Made by a program: the position numbers and the translations under genes. A DNA stretch of 64,000 nucleotides, taken from Sipunculus nudus. Taxonomy: Eukaryota; Annelida; Sipuncula; Golfingiida; Sipunculidae. How positions within the stretch are numbered: the first letter of the stretch is position 1; each line of letters begins with the position of its first letter. The notes under the pieces are model-generated. The model was not told the origin of the DNA. It saw only the letters and a program-made list of their open reading frames with translations, and searched no databases. Where the stretch lies: NCBI GenBank assembly GCA_026874595.1, contig CM049310.1, forward strand, positions 26,767,058-26,831,057, written 5' to 3'. Shown here in pieces: positions 1 to 33,469 of the stretch.

Positions 1-2668
1 GCAGCTCTCTATTCTCCCAAGGTTGTTGGCATAATGTTAGATGTCCCCAAGATCTCCTACCAAGCTGAAAACGGGGTCTTTGTGACTTTGTTCCTTTGAG
101 AAATTAAGGAAAAACCTCAATTTTTTATTAAAAACCTATTTTCACATTTCAGGACAGCCTAACTACGAAACCACTCACCTGTTTTTCCTCATATTTACCA
201 TTAATAATCCTCTATATAGTTCCTATGTACATGTCAGAAATTAGGTCTGTATTATATGATTTAAAAAAAGTTATGGCCTCAAACATAATGCATTTTGTAA
301 AAAATCAGGAAAGATATTTGATCACTTAAAACAAAACATTTTAAAGCTATGGACTTTTTTCCAGTAATATATCTTTAATTAATCAAAATTAAATTGTATA
401 CCCAAAATTAGATCAAAATCTGTTAAATTTTTTAAAATATTAGCAAAAATAAAAAAATGGTACCTTAAATTTTGCCCAACTTTGGCAACGGCACGATTTT
501 TTCCTGTAAGTACTGTGGATGTTATTTTCACAGCATGTACACATAAGGATTTAATCTGTTAAAATTTGAAATTTGAAAATAAAAGCTGCAAATTTAGGCT
601 AGTTATTTTATTTGTTTGGAGGCTCTTGTTGTATTCCCTTACATTGTCAAGCAGTCCACTGAGGTCACTGTAGGTCATTCAGTGCAACTCTCAATGCTCC
701 CCAGGCTATTATGTAATCCCATTACTCGGGCAAGCCCTCTCTCTTGTTGAGCTTGATCAGGCTGCCAGCATAAATACCACAGGGAGCCTTTCTCTCCCCC
801 CCCCCCCCCCCCCCCACCCCAATCTGTTGACAGACGTGTACTCTAAACAAGATGAATCTTATAATTTCACATTTTTTCAGCGATGAACAGTAACAACAGA
901 GACCCCTCCCTGACCCACCCCTTCAATACACAGGACTAATATACAAGACAAAGCTTATAATTTTTATGTTAAAAAATTCTTTTTGTCGAGACTTGGACAA
1001 TTTTGATTTTTTTTAAAGAAAAAATTTTCAGGAATTTAATCCTAATATTCAAATATGGTAAAATATTAGGACCTAATGTAAGTGCTAACTGACAAGATTT
1101 AAGAAGATATAAATACTTGGTAGCATTTCATTCATATCTCTTAAAGTTGGCGGGGCCTAGGTGTGAATAACACTGTTAAACCTAGTTTTTAAAATTAGGA
1201 ATATTGGTCAAACTTTGTGGGATTAATTTTTAACTCATATGGCCATATATTTAACTTTTGAAAACTTAATTACCTTCACACATTATTAGTTTATGACATG
1301 GAACTTTTATATGACACTTACCGTAGGCCCATTTTTTCCCTTGGTGCATCACTATATGGTTTCAGGCCAAAGGTTTCATTTATTACACAGTCCATATGCT
1401 TTAGCTCATGTCCATTATTCTATAATTCACAGAGGCTCATTTAAGCTGGGCCATTTTCTCTTAGCTTTTCAAATGGTTTCTGTAGTAACTCGCTTTGATT
1501 ACAGATCCAGGGTCCCACTCCAGGTCACTGGAAGCCAGCTATGCCAGGGTTTCTGATTTGTTACAGTCACTAGGGGAGATCCCCTGCTGTGACAGGTGTA
1601 CAGTTATTCTCATATCATCACATCAATCCCCCCCCCCCCATCCCCCCCCCCCCCCCCCCCCCCCCCCCGGCAGACCCAACCCACCAAGTGTGATACAGTA
1701 ATTGTTATTGTTTTCACTGTATCTCCTTAATTGTAATGCTGTTTCCACTCCGATATGCAAAAACTTTCCTTGAAAAAATAATTCAAGGTGTAATCCAGAA
1801 GATGCAATGTTGTGTAATGTAGCATTTTTAAAGAAATCAATTTTCTTTTAAATGATTTTAACAAATATAATTGAACCCATCAGTATGCTTAAATTATTAT
1901 AAAATATGAAGCACATTATGGATAAATTAAGACACAATTAAAAATTGTGAAATCTAAATCAAGTATTATTTTTAGATATTTATTGTTTTGCAGATTTAAA
2001 AGATATATTTTTGTAGTAAAAAATAAATAAACATTTGTATGCATGATGTGGTGTTATCTGAAAAGATTGAGATTTATGATGATGCAATTGAGAATTATGA
2101 ATCAACTTTTATATTCAGATATATATGTTAAATTGGAAATGTATAGAAATATAAACTTAAACTAGAAAATAATTGATGTGATAAAAAAATGAGGATTTAA
2201 TACAAACATTTGTTCATTATTTTCCTGCCTCAGCAGAATTTGAGATCAGGCTTTGTTTGCCCTGTTTTATGTTGTTAATTAGCTATATTTCAACTGTATA
2301 CAATTCATAAAAAAATACATATATATTTAATAATATATATTATACAAAAAATAGATTCAATTGAACAAATGTGTAAACTACTGAAATGTCAGCAGTTAAT
2401 CGAAAAACCAACTAATGATCATGGTAATAGTACAGATCATTTGTTCACAAACTGCTCACATGCTTCAGTTTCAAAATTAGGAAACACATGGTCAGGTCAC
2501 AAAATATTTTTTTGCAACAATTTCTTGCTCATCAATACAAACCAATCATATAAACCAACCATGGCCTTTATTACCTCTTCCTCTTACACTTTATCTCCAT
2601 TTGACATTATTTTAGATTTTTACCTTCAAGGTTAACGTCAGCTGAGCACAGTGACCCATAGGTCCCTT
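1..2668 (+). mobile_element. Family A non-autonomous element, 5'-truncated by window start, with insertion
   Basis: The sequence from the window start to about 614, and 1477-2668, lines up with the complete copy at 5849-7762. It ends in the same terminus CAGCTGAGCACAGTGACCCATAGGTCCCTTGTT, given here in shortened form: CAGCTGAGC, then GTGACCC, then CCCTTGTT. About 860 bases (615-1476) are extra relative to that copy and include a C run near 788-814. Another long C run falls near 1628-1668. No protein of note is encoded. Confidence 0.75.
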
Positions 2669-3610
2669 GTTAAAAACCTATTTTCACACTTCAGGGCTGC
2701 CTAATATCAAAACCACTCATCTGTTTTTCCTCATATTTACCATAAATATTCCTCTATATAGTTCCTATGTACATGCCAGAAATTATGTCTGTATTATACA
2801 ATTTAAAAAAGTTATGGGCCCAAACATAATGCATTTTGTTAAAAATTAGGAAAGATATTTGATCACTTAACACAAAACATGTTAAAGCTATGGACTTTTT
2901 TTCCAGTAATATAACTTTAATTAATCAAAATTGAATTGTATACCCAAAATTAGATCAAAATCTTTGAAATTTTTTAAAATATTAACAAAAATAAAAAATT
3001 GGTACCTTAAATTTTGCCCAACTTTGACCATGGCACGTTTTTTTCCTGTAAGCACCATTGATTTAATTTTCACAGCATGTAAACATAAATATTTAGTTTG
3101 TCTAGTACTGTGGATATAATTTTCACAGCATGTTTTTGTTAGCATTTTGTCTGTTTACACCAAAAATTTGAAACCAGTTGATCAAATACTGTAGATTTTA
3201 TTCAAGTTTTCAAGCACAATGTAACATATTGTTTACATCAAGCTAGTGTTATGCAGTTTGCAAGAGCTCAGCTCCCCAGCTTCAGCTCTCAGTTCCTAAA
3301 ATTTGGAAAACAATAAGATATCTCCTAAATCCCCTACCATGGCAAGACTTTGGTCACTAGGACTTAATACCTTTGAGATATTAATGAAAAACTTCATTTT
3401 AATTTATTATTTTAAATATTTTTAAATTCTGACTTTAATCATATATAATATACATATTTTCTAAACATTTCTATGCAGATGCCAGAAATGATGTCAGTAT
3501 TGCGTAATTGTTTTAAGTTATGGGCCCAAACATAATACAATATATGCATACATATGAAAACCAAATATTGTAAATATCAAATGCATGGTAAAATCTTTCC
3601 TTTGTCTTAT
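2669..3610 (+). mobile_element. Family A-related fragment
   Basis: The interior of the family starts again directly after the previous terminus (ACCTATTTTCACACTTCAGG). It continues into a branch shared with 28500-29000 and with 36947-37000 (TTTTATTCAAGTTTTCA type). Neither end is intact. It stops about 80 bases before PASK exon a. Confidence 0.6.
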
Positions 3611-3691
3611 TTTACATGCCAGTAAAAATGAATTATGTATTTAAAGTACTTCCCTTTATCAGCTGTGTTTTTTTCCCAATTTCTTTTACAG

Positions 3692-25777
<22,086 letters not shown>

Positions 25778-28035
25778 CAATGATGAATGTGGCATCACTG
25801 GAGATAATTATCCTCATAATACAGCATTAATTGCTAATAATGCATTCAGTTATTTGGGACCACAAGTGAGCCCGCTGTTGTTATATATTAATATCTGTAC
25901 ATTTTCATTGTAACATAAACCAGATGTAAATACTTATTTAATATGTATAAGAGAATAGTAATTAGGCTGTTGTAATTAATTACATTAAATTTTGGATGTT
26001 TTTACACTAGTTGTTTAAGGCATGCTGCTGAAACATGTATATAGACTATTTCTGGATGCTGCAATGTAAATAAATAAAACTCTCTGGAAGGAATGGACTA
26101 TTATTTGTAAAAAGTATGGGAACATTTTGACGTCAACTCTTTTCTGTTTTGTAGTTCTCTGTCAGTGTTATGCCTATAATAATAGTCCTTATAGCAGGAT
26201 ATGGTTTAACTCTTTAGAGAAAATATACCTTTACTAAATTTAGGACATGTTTCCACTGCCACACTCACACAAGAGACTTGATCTTATTACGATAAACCAC
26301 TAGAACTGCCATGCATGTCCACTGTAAAGCCTCCCCAGACTGTAAACTGGGGTGGGTATGTTGCCTGAAGCCTTATAATGTGATGATTTACATTAATCTT
26401 GGAATAAATGTGAGAACACTTTCCTACGAACTTTCACAACTGTGGTACTTCAGTGTATTTCATACTGTATAATGCTATGTCAAATAATATGACCAAACAA
26501 AGCTTTTGAAATGGGGCTTGATATGTAAAACACATAAAAATTGAATTACAGGGTGTTGCGGCTTGTCCTGGTGGACTGTTCAGTGGTACAATATATAAAA
26601 TATATGGAGGTGTTATATGATTTTCTATGCAGGAATGTGTTCACTTCAGCCAAATGCAGAATAATTTGGCTTTGGCTGTGTCACCTCAATTTTCAGATTG
26701 TTGCAGTGCTCCAGATCTTGTCAGTTGACTTCTTGCCCATTATAAGTTTAACACCATGTTGCCTCTGATATTTCATATACATGTACTTTGCCTATGCAGT
26801 CATTACTAGATGTATTAATAATGTGAAACTCTGTAAAAGCTGAATGTGCAGTAAATGGTTCTTTACATATCAAAATGTAGCATGTTACGTTCAGCCAGGT
26901 CATAGTGGTTATAAATTTAAACAACGCCTTTGTTGCCATTGAATGAATGATGGGATGGAACTGTAGAGTTATAATAATGATATACTGTTGTGCAGTGCAT
27001 AGCCTGTCTAAATTCTTATACGCTAAAGTATTAATATTCTAATGACACTGGATGGTACTTTTTCACGTGGAAAAGAATTTTTTTATTGGTCAAATTATAT
27101 GAAGGACTATATTGTAGTTCAGTCTTCAGTGTATGTTGGTCCTGTAGGTCTAAAAACTCAAACCCACTGATTGATAGAGATATATGTTGAAGTGGCAGCA
27201 GAAGCTGTACTAAGAACTTAAGTGAACAAGATCATATGTAGACATTATGTTTGGCAGTAGCCAACCATACACTCGTTCAAAATTGCTTGCAGCATCAGAA
27301 ATATTTTATGTGTATTGTTTATATGTATACTCTTAAATGTAAGGCTTTCTTATCTTGTGTTATAGTCAGTGGGCGAGTAACTGTGTAAAGGGAATAGCTA
27401 TAAATCCTTATATCATTAACCACTAACAATACAGGATGTGGACTTCAGTGCAATGATTGCTTATATTTAATTAAACACTGCTGGATTATATATATACTCC
27501 CTCACAAGGCGTGCTGCTCTGCTACAGCAGGTGATGACAGTCGGGATGAACAGAAACACAAAGGTATTATAATAGCTGCTGTTTGACCTTAAAACCATTT
27601 CAGAAGGTTTTTTTAATGTAGACCTACCGTATCATCTGTTGTTACCTGACCACCACCATCCAGGCTGTGCCTTCCTGTGGGGAATAATTAAAGACAAATC
27701 AGACTTGTTTTTATTAGTTCAGTATATGTTTGTAATAAAGTCTATGCAAGATGTCTTGTGTGTTGCTTTAAATGCTGTTATCAAGCATGTTTGAGATGCA
27801 AGGAATATTCCCATACATAACCAACCAGAGCATAAAGCCCATACCTCCATAAACATTGGTTTAAAAACTGACTGCAAGGTTAAGATGTTAGAAGTAATAT
27901 GCACATATATGAACCAACCAGAGCATAGAGCCCATAAAGCCGTAAACTTGAGTTTTTAGCCCCGAAAAGTGAATTGGACCATAGAGAGATATATCCTGTG
28001 TAATAACAATCCAATCGGTTGAAAAAAAAATTGCA
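25778..28035 (+). other. PASK 3' UTR and intergenic sequence
   Basis: The first 300 or so bases are the likely 3' UTR. The rest is AT-rich, with short ORFs only. A GAACCAACCAGAGCATA motif appears twice on opposite strands or in altered form near 27820-27930. I see no gene. Confidence 0.5.
26069..26078 (+). terminator. PASK poly(A) signals
   Basis: Two overlapping AATAAA hexamers (26069-26074 and 26073-26078) lie 292 bases after the PASK stop codon. A T/GT-rich stretch follows at about 26135-26165. This would give a 3' UTR of about 310-330 bases. Later hexamers could extend it. Confidence 0.7.
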
Positions 28036-28039
28036 GATT

Positions 28040-31028
28040 AATAATAACTAGACTTCTTGTAACGGTCAGGGGAAGTTACGGATCTCTACCTATCTCCCCC
28101 CCTTTCCTCCCCCCTCTTTTTTCCATTAAAAACCTATTGTTACTCTTCAAGACTGCATAATATCAAAACCACTGACCTGATATTTATCATTTTTCATATA
28201 TTAATTCATCTATATATTTCCTATGCACATACCAGAAATTAGTTCCATGCTTTTTAAATTCTTGAAGTAATGGGCCCGAACATAATGCACTTTGTAAAAA
28301 ATTCAGGAAATATATTTACTCCCTTAACTTGAGAATTGCTGAAGCTAGAGACTTTCTTTCAGGTATATAACTATATTTAATAAAGATTCAATTGTATACC
28401 CAAAATTAGATCTGAATTTTTCAAATTTTATAAGTTATTAGCATAAATATAAAATCAGTACCTTAAATTTTGCCCAGATTTGACCATGGCACATTTTTTT
28501 CCTGTAAATGCTTTAAATTTAATTTTCACAACATGTTACCATAAGCATTTCACCTGTTAACATCTGAAATATGTTACTAGTTGATCAAAAACTAGATTTT
28601 TTCATGTTTTCAAGCACCATGTAAAGTATTGTTTAGATCAAGCAAGTGTTATGCAATTTGCTAGAGCTAAGCTCCACAGCTTCCCAGGCCGGCTCTCAGC
28701 TCCCAAAATATGGCATACAAATGTCCCCAAAACCCCCTACAATACCAAAAGTTTGGTCACCAGAACTTCATTCCTTCGAGAATTGAAAAAACTTCAATTT
28801 TCAATTAAAAAACTCATTGTTAGACTTCAAGACTGCCTAATATCAAAACCACTGATCCTACTTTGTTCATATATAATATACATGTTTTATTCTATTCGTA
28901 CTCTATGCACATGCCAGAAATGATGTCATTATTGCGAAATTGTTTTAAGTTATGGGCCCGAACATAATGCACTTTGTAAAAAAGCAAGAAATATATTTAC
29001 TCCCTTAACATCAGAATTGCTGAAGCTAAAGATATTTTTGTCAGGGACATAACATCATTTAATCAAGATTCAATTGTATATCCAAAATTAGTTCTGCATT
29101 TTTCAAATTTTATAAGTTATTAGAAAAATATAAAATCATTACCTATAATTTTGCCTAAATATGACCATGGCATGTTTTTTTTTCCTGTAAGCACTGTTGA
29201 TATAATTTTCATATCATGCAGACAAAAGGATTTCAGCTTGTTAGTTTTGAAAGTTGAAAGAAATTGATCAAAAACTGTAACTTTTATTAAAGGTTTTATG
29301 AGACCCATGTCAGACCCAGGCTCTACCAAGCCCCTCTTCAGTCACCTGTATGTCCTGTAGTTGACCTTTCAGGCCATTTATGCACGCTTGAGGCGAGGCA
29401 TATACTGGTCAGCCTAGCAGCTTATGGCTTGCCTCATTTGATTCAGGTGTCATCTATTAGTTGTTTAGACCAACATCATAACAATAAACAATAAATAAAT
29501 AAAATTTTATAGGTCTATAATAACAACTCCAAAACAATCAATAGAAAAGGAATTTGATAGCTGATGAGCAACAATTACTGATGTTTTATGGATTTTGTTT
29601 GAATGGATGAAAATGTTTTCCAGATAACACCACTGAGTCGCCTATGGTATTTTTCTTTTCAATTTTGATAATGAAAAAAAAAATTATATTGTACTTTACT
29701 ATTAGGGATTATATGAAGGAAATTAATGATAAAGATGCAGTTGATAATATTAATATAAATTTCCAGGTCTTTTACAAGTGTTTCAGTTTGTTAATTAATA
29801 TTTATTTCAAAATTAAAAAAAAAATATGTCAAAATTTTAAAATTTTTACTCAGACAAGTACTGATTAAAGATGTCAATATGTTTCACTAATGACATTAAG
29901 ACAAGTGCCTGTCACAAGACTATGTAAATAAGAAAAATTTATTTTACTGGTCCTACATTTCAGTTAATAAAATTTAACTTGCCCATCTCTAGTTTTCTCC
30001 TTGTATAATTTATAGGGTGTTCTTATCCTTTGGTTATTTTTTACACATATAATGGTTTCATAGGTGAGATTACTTTAAAAAATTTCTGATACATTTTTTT
30101 TTAAATAAAGTTGGAAATGATAAAAAATCAGATCTTAGAAAAGTTCTCATTGTGATTTCTGTAATGTTAATAATTGTCATAAGACTCATGTCTAGTGTGT
30201 AGATTGATGTGAAGGTAGTCCAAAGTGAATATAATAGTTTCATAGGTGAGATTACTTTAAAAAATTTCTGATACATTTTTTTTTAAATAAAGTTGGAAAT
30301 GATAAAAAATCAGATCTTAGAAAAGTTCTCATTGTGATTTCTGTAATGTTAATAATTGTCATAAGACTCATGTCTAGTGTGTAGATTGATGTGAAGGTAG
30401 TCCAAAGTGAATATAATAGTTTAATTTTTTTAATATAAATAAAATTCATAAAACCAGGTACTTATGATCATTATTTAAATTTGTGATATTTGTTTATTCT
30501 GGACTCTCAAGAACTTTGTTTGGCTGAAACTGAATAAATACGAGACATGGTGCAGTACTTGTATTTGAATGCAAATATGTATAAGTTCTCCATAATTTCA
30601 TACATAAGGATAGGAATACAGGTAAAAAAGAAAGTATTTGAATACAAATGCATTCATGAATATATTCTATAGTATTTAAAAATCATTTATTTCGATAATA
30701 TTATTAAAAAATCTGATGAAAAAAACATGATACTTTTGTTATTTTTAATTTAATTATATTTGACACAATATTTGTTTTTAATTTTGTATAAATAGTTTGA
30801 CTTTTCAAATAATTCTGCTGCAATGTTGGTAAATTTTTATGGCCACACCATTTCCAACTGTAAATATTATAAATGACATCAATCCTCTTCCCTGTCTCCA
30901 AGGATATTATCAACTCATAATAGAACTTATATTACCACACAAAACCAGCCTTTGCCTACCTCCTTTTCCAAATCATAATTTGTGATCATGTATAACAGCT
31001 GAGCGCCGTGACCCATGGGTCCCTTGTT
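28040..31028 (+). mobile_element. Family A elements, fused or nested copies
   Basis: Two family A bodies follow one another: 28125-28600 and 28735-31028, the second starting again at AATCCCC-like CCCCAAAACCCCCTAC sequence. The right end is intact (CAGCTGAGCGCCGTGACCC to CCCTTGTT near 31000-31028). The left hairpin is not seen. The second body matches 13950-15689. Confidence 0.7.
30056..30419 (+). repeat. Exact 182-bp tandem duplication
   Basis: Segments 30056-30237 and 30238-30419 appear identical base for base. Both encode the same antisense peptide by chance. The duplication lies inside the family A copy and is either very recent or an assembly artefact. Confidence 0.9.
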
Positions 31029-31033
31029 TATAC

Positions 31034-31704
31034 GGAGTAGTTCTGCAGACTATAAGTCATCTGAGCTATAGTCGTGGTCCTTTGTCCTTCGTCCGGCCAT
31101 CTGTCCCTTAACAGGGCACGTTAAAAACGTTGAAACCGTTGGAACTATGAATCCAAAATTTTACATACAGTTAGATGTCCCCAAAATCTCCTACCATACC
31201 AAAAATTGGGTCACTAGGGCTTAGTTCCTTCGAAATATTAAGGAAAAACCTCAGTTTTCCATAATAAAGCCATTGCCTAATATCAAAACCACTTGTTTGT
31301 TTTTGATTATATTTAGTATTCATATTCTTCTATTAACATACCAAAATTAGGTCAGTATTGAGTACTGTTTTGAAGTTATGGGTCCAAATATGATGCAATT
31401 TTTTAAAAAAAATCCGGAAATATATTTACCCACTTAACATGAGAATTGCTGAAGCTGGAGACTTTTTTTCAGGGATATAACTTTATTAAATCAAGATTCA
31501 ATTGTTAACCCAAAATTATATATAAATTTTGCAAATTTTTTAAGTTATTAGCATAAATAAAAAATAAATACCTTAAATTTTGTCAAACTTTGGTTACGGC
31601 ACGTTTTCCCATGTAAGCACTGTTGATTTATTTTTTCACAGCATATATACATAAGGATTTAATCTTTTAAAATCAGGAATTTCAAAGGAATTGATTGAAG
31701 AGAG
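31034..31704 (+). mobile_element. Family A copy, part before hAT insertion
   Basis: It starts with GCAGACTATAAGTCATCTGAG, the family hairpin lacking its first bases, and runs to GATTGAAGAGAG at 31704. The same repeat continues after the transposon at 36939 (GAAGAGAGAAGCTTTTATTCAAG). Confidence 0.75.
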
Positions 31705-32594
31705 CAGGGTTGGGGCCAGGTACTTGTACCTGGGTGTCATTCCTGATTGCCGAAAACCGGAATGCCGACTACCACCTTGTCGATTCCTTTTTGCCGAAAC
31801 GCCGGTTTGTCGACTGTGTTAATTAAAATGTAATATGAAGTTGGTTTCGGCATATGAAGCTTGTAAAACATGCTAATGACTAAAATTCATTATGTTGTAT
31901 GTAGAATATGAGAAAATAGTTGTATCTCAGGCATGAATTTGACTTCACCCACGTCCGGCTGTCGGCAAGTGGTCTGAAGACGAAGGTCAACATGTGAAAG
32001 GCAGGCTTCCTCACACAAATTAAACCGTTATTAATGGTCATGTTTTACATTGTGTTAGATTTGTGGAAGCATAAATATGATAAGACAAAATATGTGAAAG
32101 GAATGTAAGACCGATCGTGGAACGAAAGTTATGATTTCATTTTATTTTTCTCGAATTGACATCTTTCTTTAGTAATCAACGGTCGTCTACTGGATGTGTC
32201 ACAAACATGAATTTTAGTTCGATATATTGTGTAAGCGTTCCATAGTATCACGATGATATATAAAATTATGAGATGCAAAATTTTTAAAGTTATTAGTATC
32301 TGTACAATGAATAAATTTTAACTTTCATTGTATTCCGACGCAGTCTATGGACATCAAAAGGAAACACTTTGATATCGGGGTTTCTACTTGATTAGGGGAT
32401 CTATGGGAGGGTAATTAAGAGTAACCGTGACCTATTGATTGTTGAAACAACACCGGAGTAACTGATTTACCGTGTGCAACCGATAGCTATTTTCACTGAA
32501 GGGGAACGATAATTTATTCATCCTTTTTCTATGCATATTGCTTATTTCATGAGAGCAGTTTTTAGATTGACGGAAATCGAAATCAATGTAAAAT

Positions 32595-32599
<5 letters not shown>

Positions 32600-32655
<56 letters not shown>

Positions 32656-32892
32656 TCATTATAATAGAGAGAGAGAGATCAGTAATGTTATATGAGAGAA
32701 AGAGAGAGACAAGGAGAGAGATCAATATAATATTATATGAGAGAGAGATCAATATATGAGAGAGAGATAGAGAGAGTGATTAATAAAATATTATTTATAA
32801 TGTTAAATATACTTTATATGTAAGAGAGTAAAATATATGTATTAATGTGTAATATAATATATGCAGAGAGAGAGAGAGAGAGATCAATATAA
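32600..32892 (+). repeat. (AG)n-rich tract
   Basis: About 26 uninterrupted AG units lie near 32602-32652. Shorter GAGAGA runs spaced by ATCAATATAATATTAT-like sequence follow. The mirror CT tract is at 33615-33900 in the right arm of the foldback. Confidence 0.9.
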
Positions 32893-33274
32893 TATTATGA
32901 GAAAATATTCTGATTAAAGTATATTCTACATGGAGTAATATATCTATTAGTCTAAATTTTACACGACAGATATAAAAGAGAGGATATTTATGTGTTATCT
33001 TTTTATCATAAGAGGTCGACGGGGATATATGTAATGTTACTTGTATATACATGTATATGGTATATATGTGCAATCATGTGAGTAAATACGAAAGAATAAA
33101 TACGTAAAAATCACCTCCAGAAATAATTAATTGATATGCAAAAAAAATCGTCTGCTGAATTTTTTTACCCATATGTACAAATAAACATCATCATGTGACA
33201 CATTTTTATACACGCAAGAATCACCGTCTGCAGAAATAATTTATTGATATCATCATTAAGTGACACAAATAACA

Positions 33275-33469
33275 CTATAGAAAAACTAACACAGCAAGAG
33301 TCCTTTCAGTATCATTTTGAACTAGAAACGCTTGTAGCGCACGTCTCCTCATGCATCTTAGATAAGAGTCGATGGTGAGTTCGCCGGCTTCCAAGTGTTC
33401 CTGTAGAGTTTTAATGGCCTCGATCCGGATCCTATATTTTCTTCTGGGTGAATTTTGTTGTGCTCCCAA
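33275..33469 (-). CDS. Small ORF in the loop of the foldback element, unknown protein
   Basis: The ORF has 64 codons, with the frame open a further 15 or more codons upstream without a Met. It is rich in Arg, Leu and Glu (R-K-Y-R-I-R-I-E-A-I-K-T-L-Q-E-H-L-E-A-G-E, then Y-L-R-C-M-R-R-R-A) and looks like an amphipathic helix. Its base composition is less AT-rich than the flanks. It may be the remains of an element-borne gene or a captured exon. I recognise no family. Confidence 0.3.
   Translation of the reverse strand: MGAQQNSPRRKYRIRIEAIKTLQEHLEAGELTIDSYLRCMRRRALQAFLVQNDTERTLAVLVFL

Noticed and set aside
32795-33073. 92-codon - strand ORF in the AG-rich arm
   Set aside because: It is low-complexity translation of an AG/AT microsatellite region.
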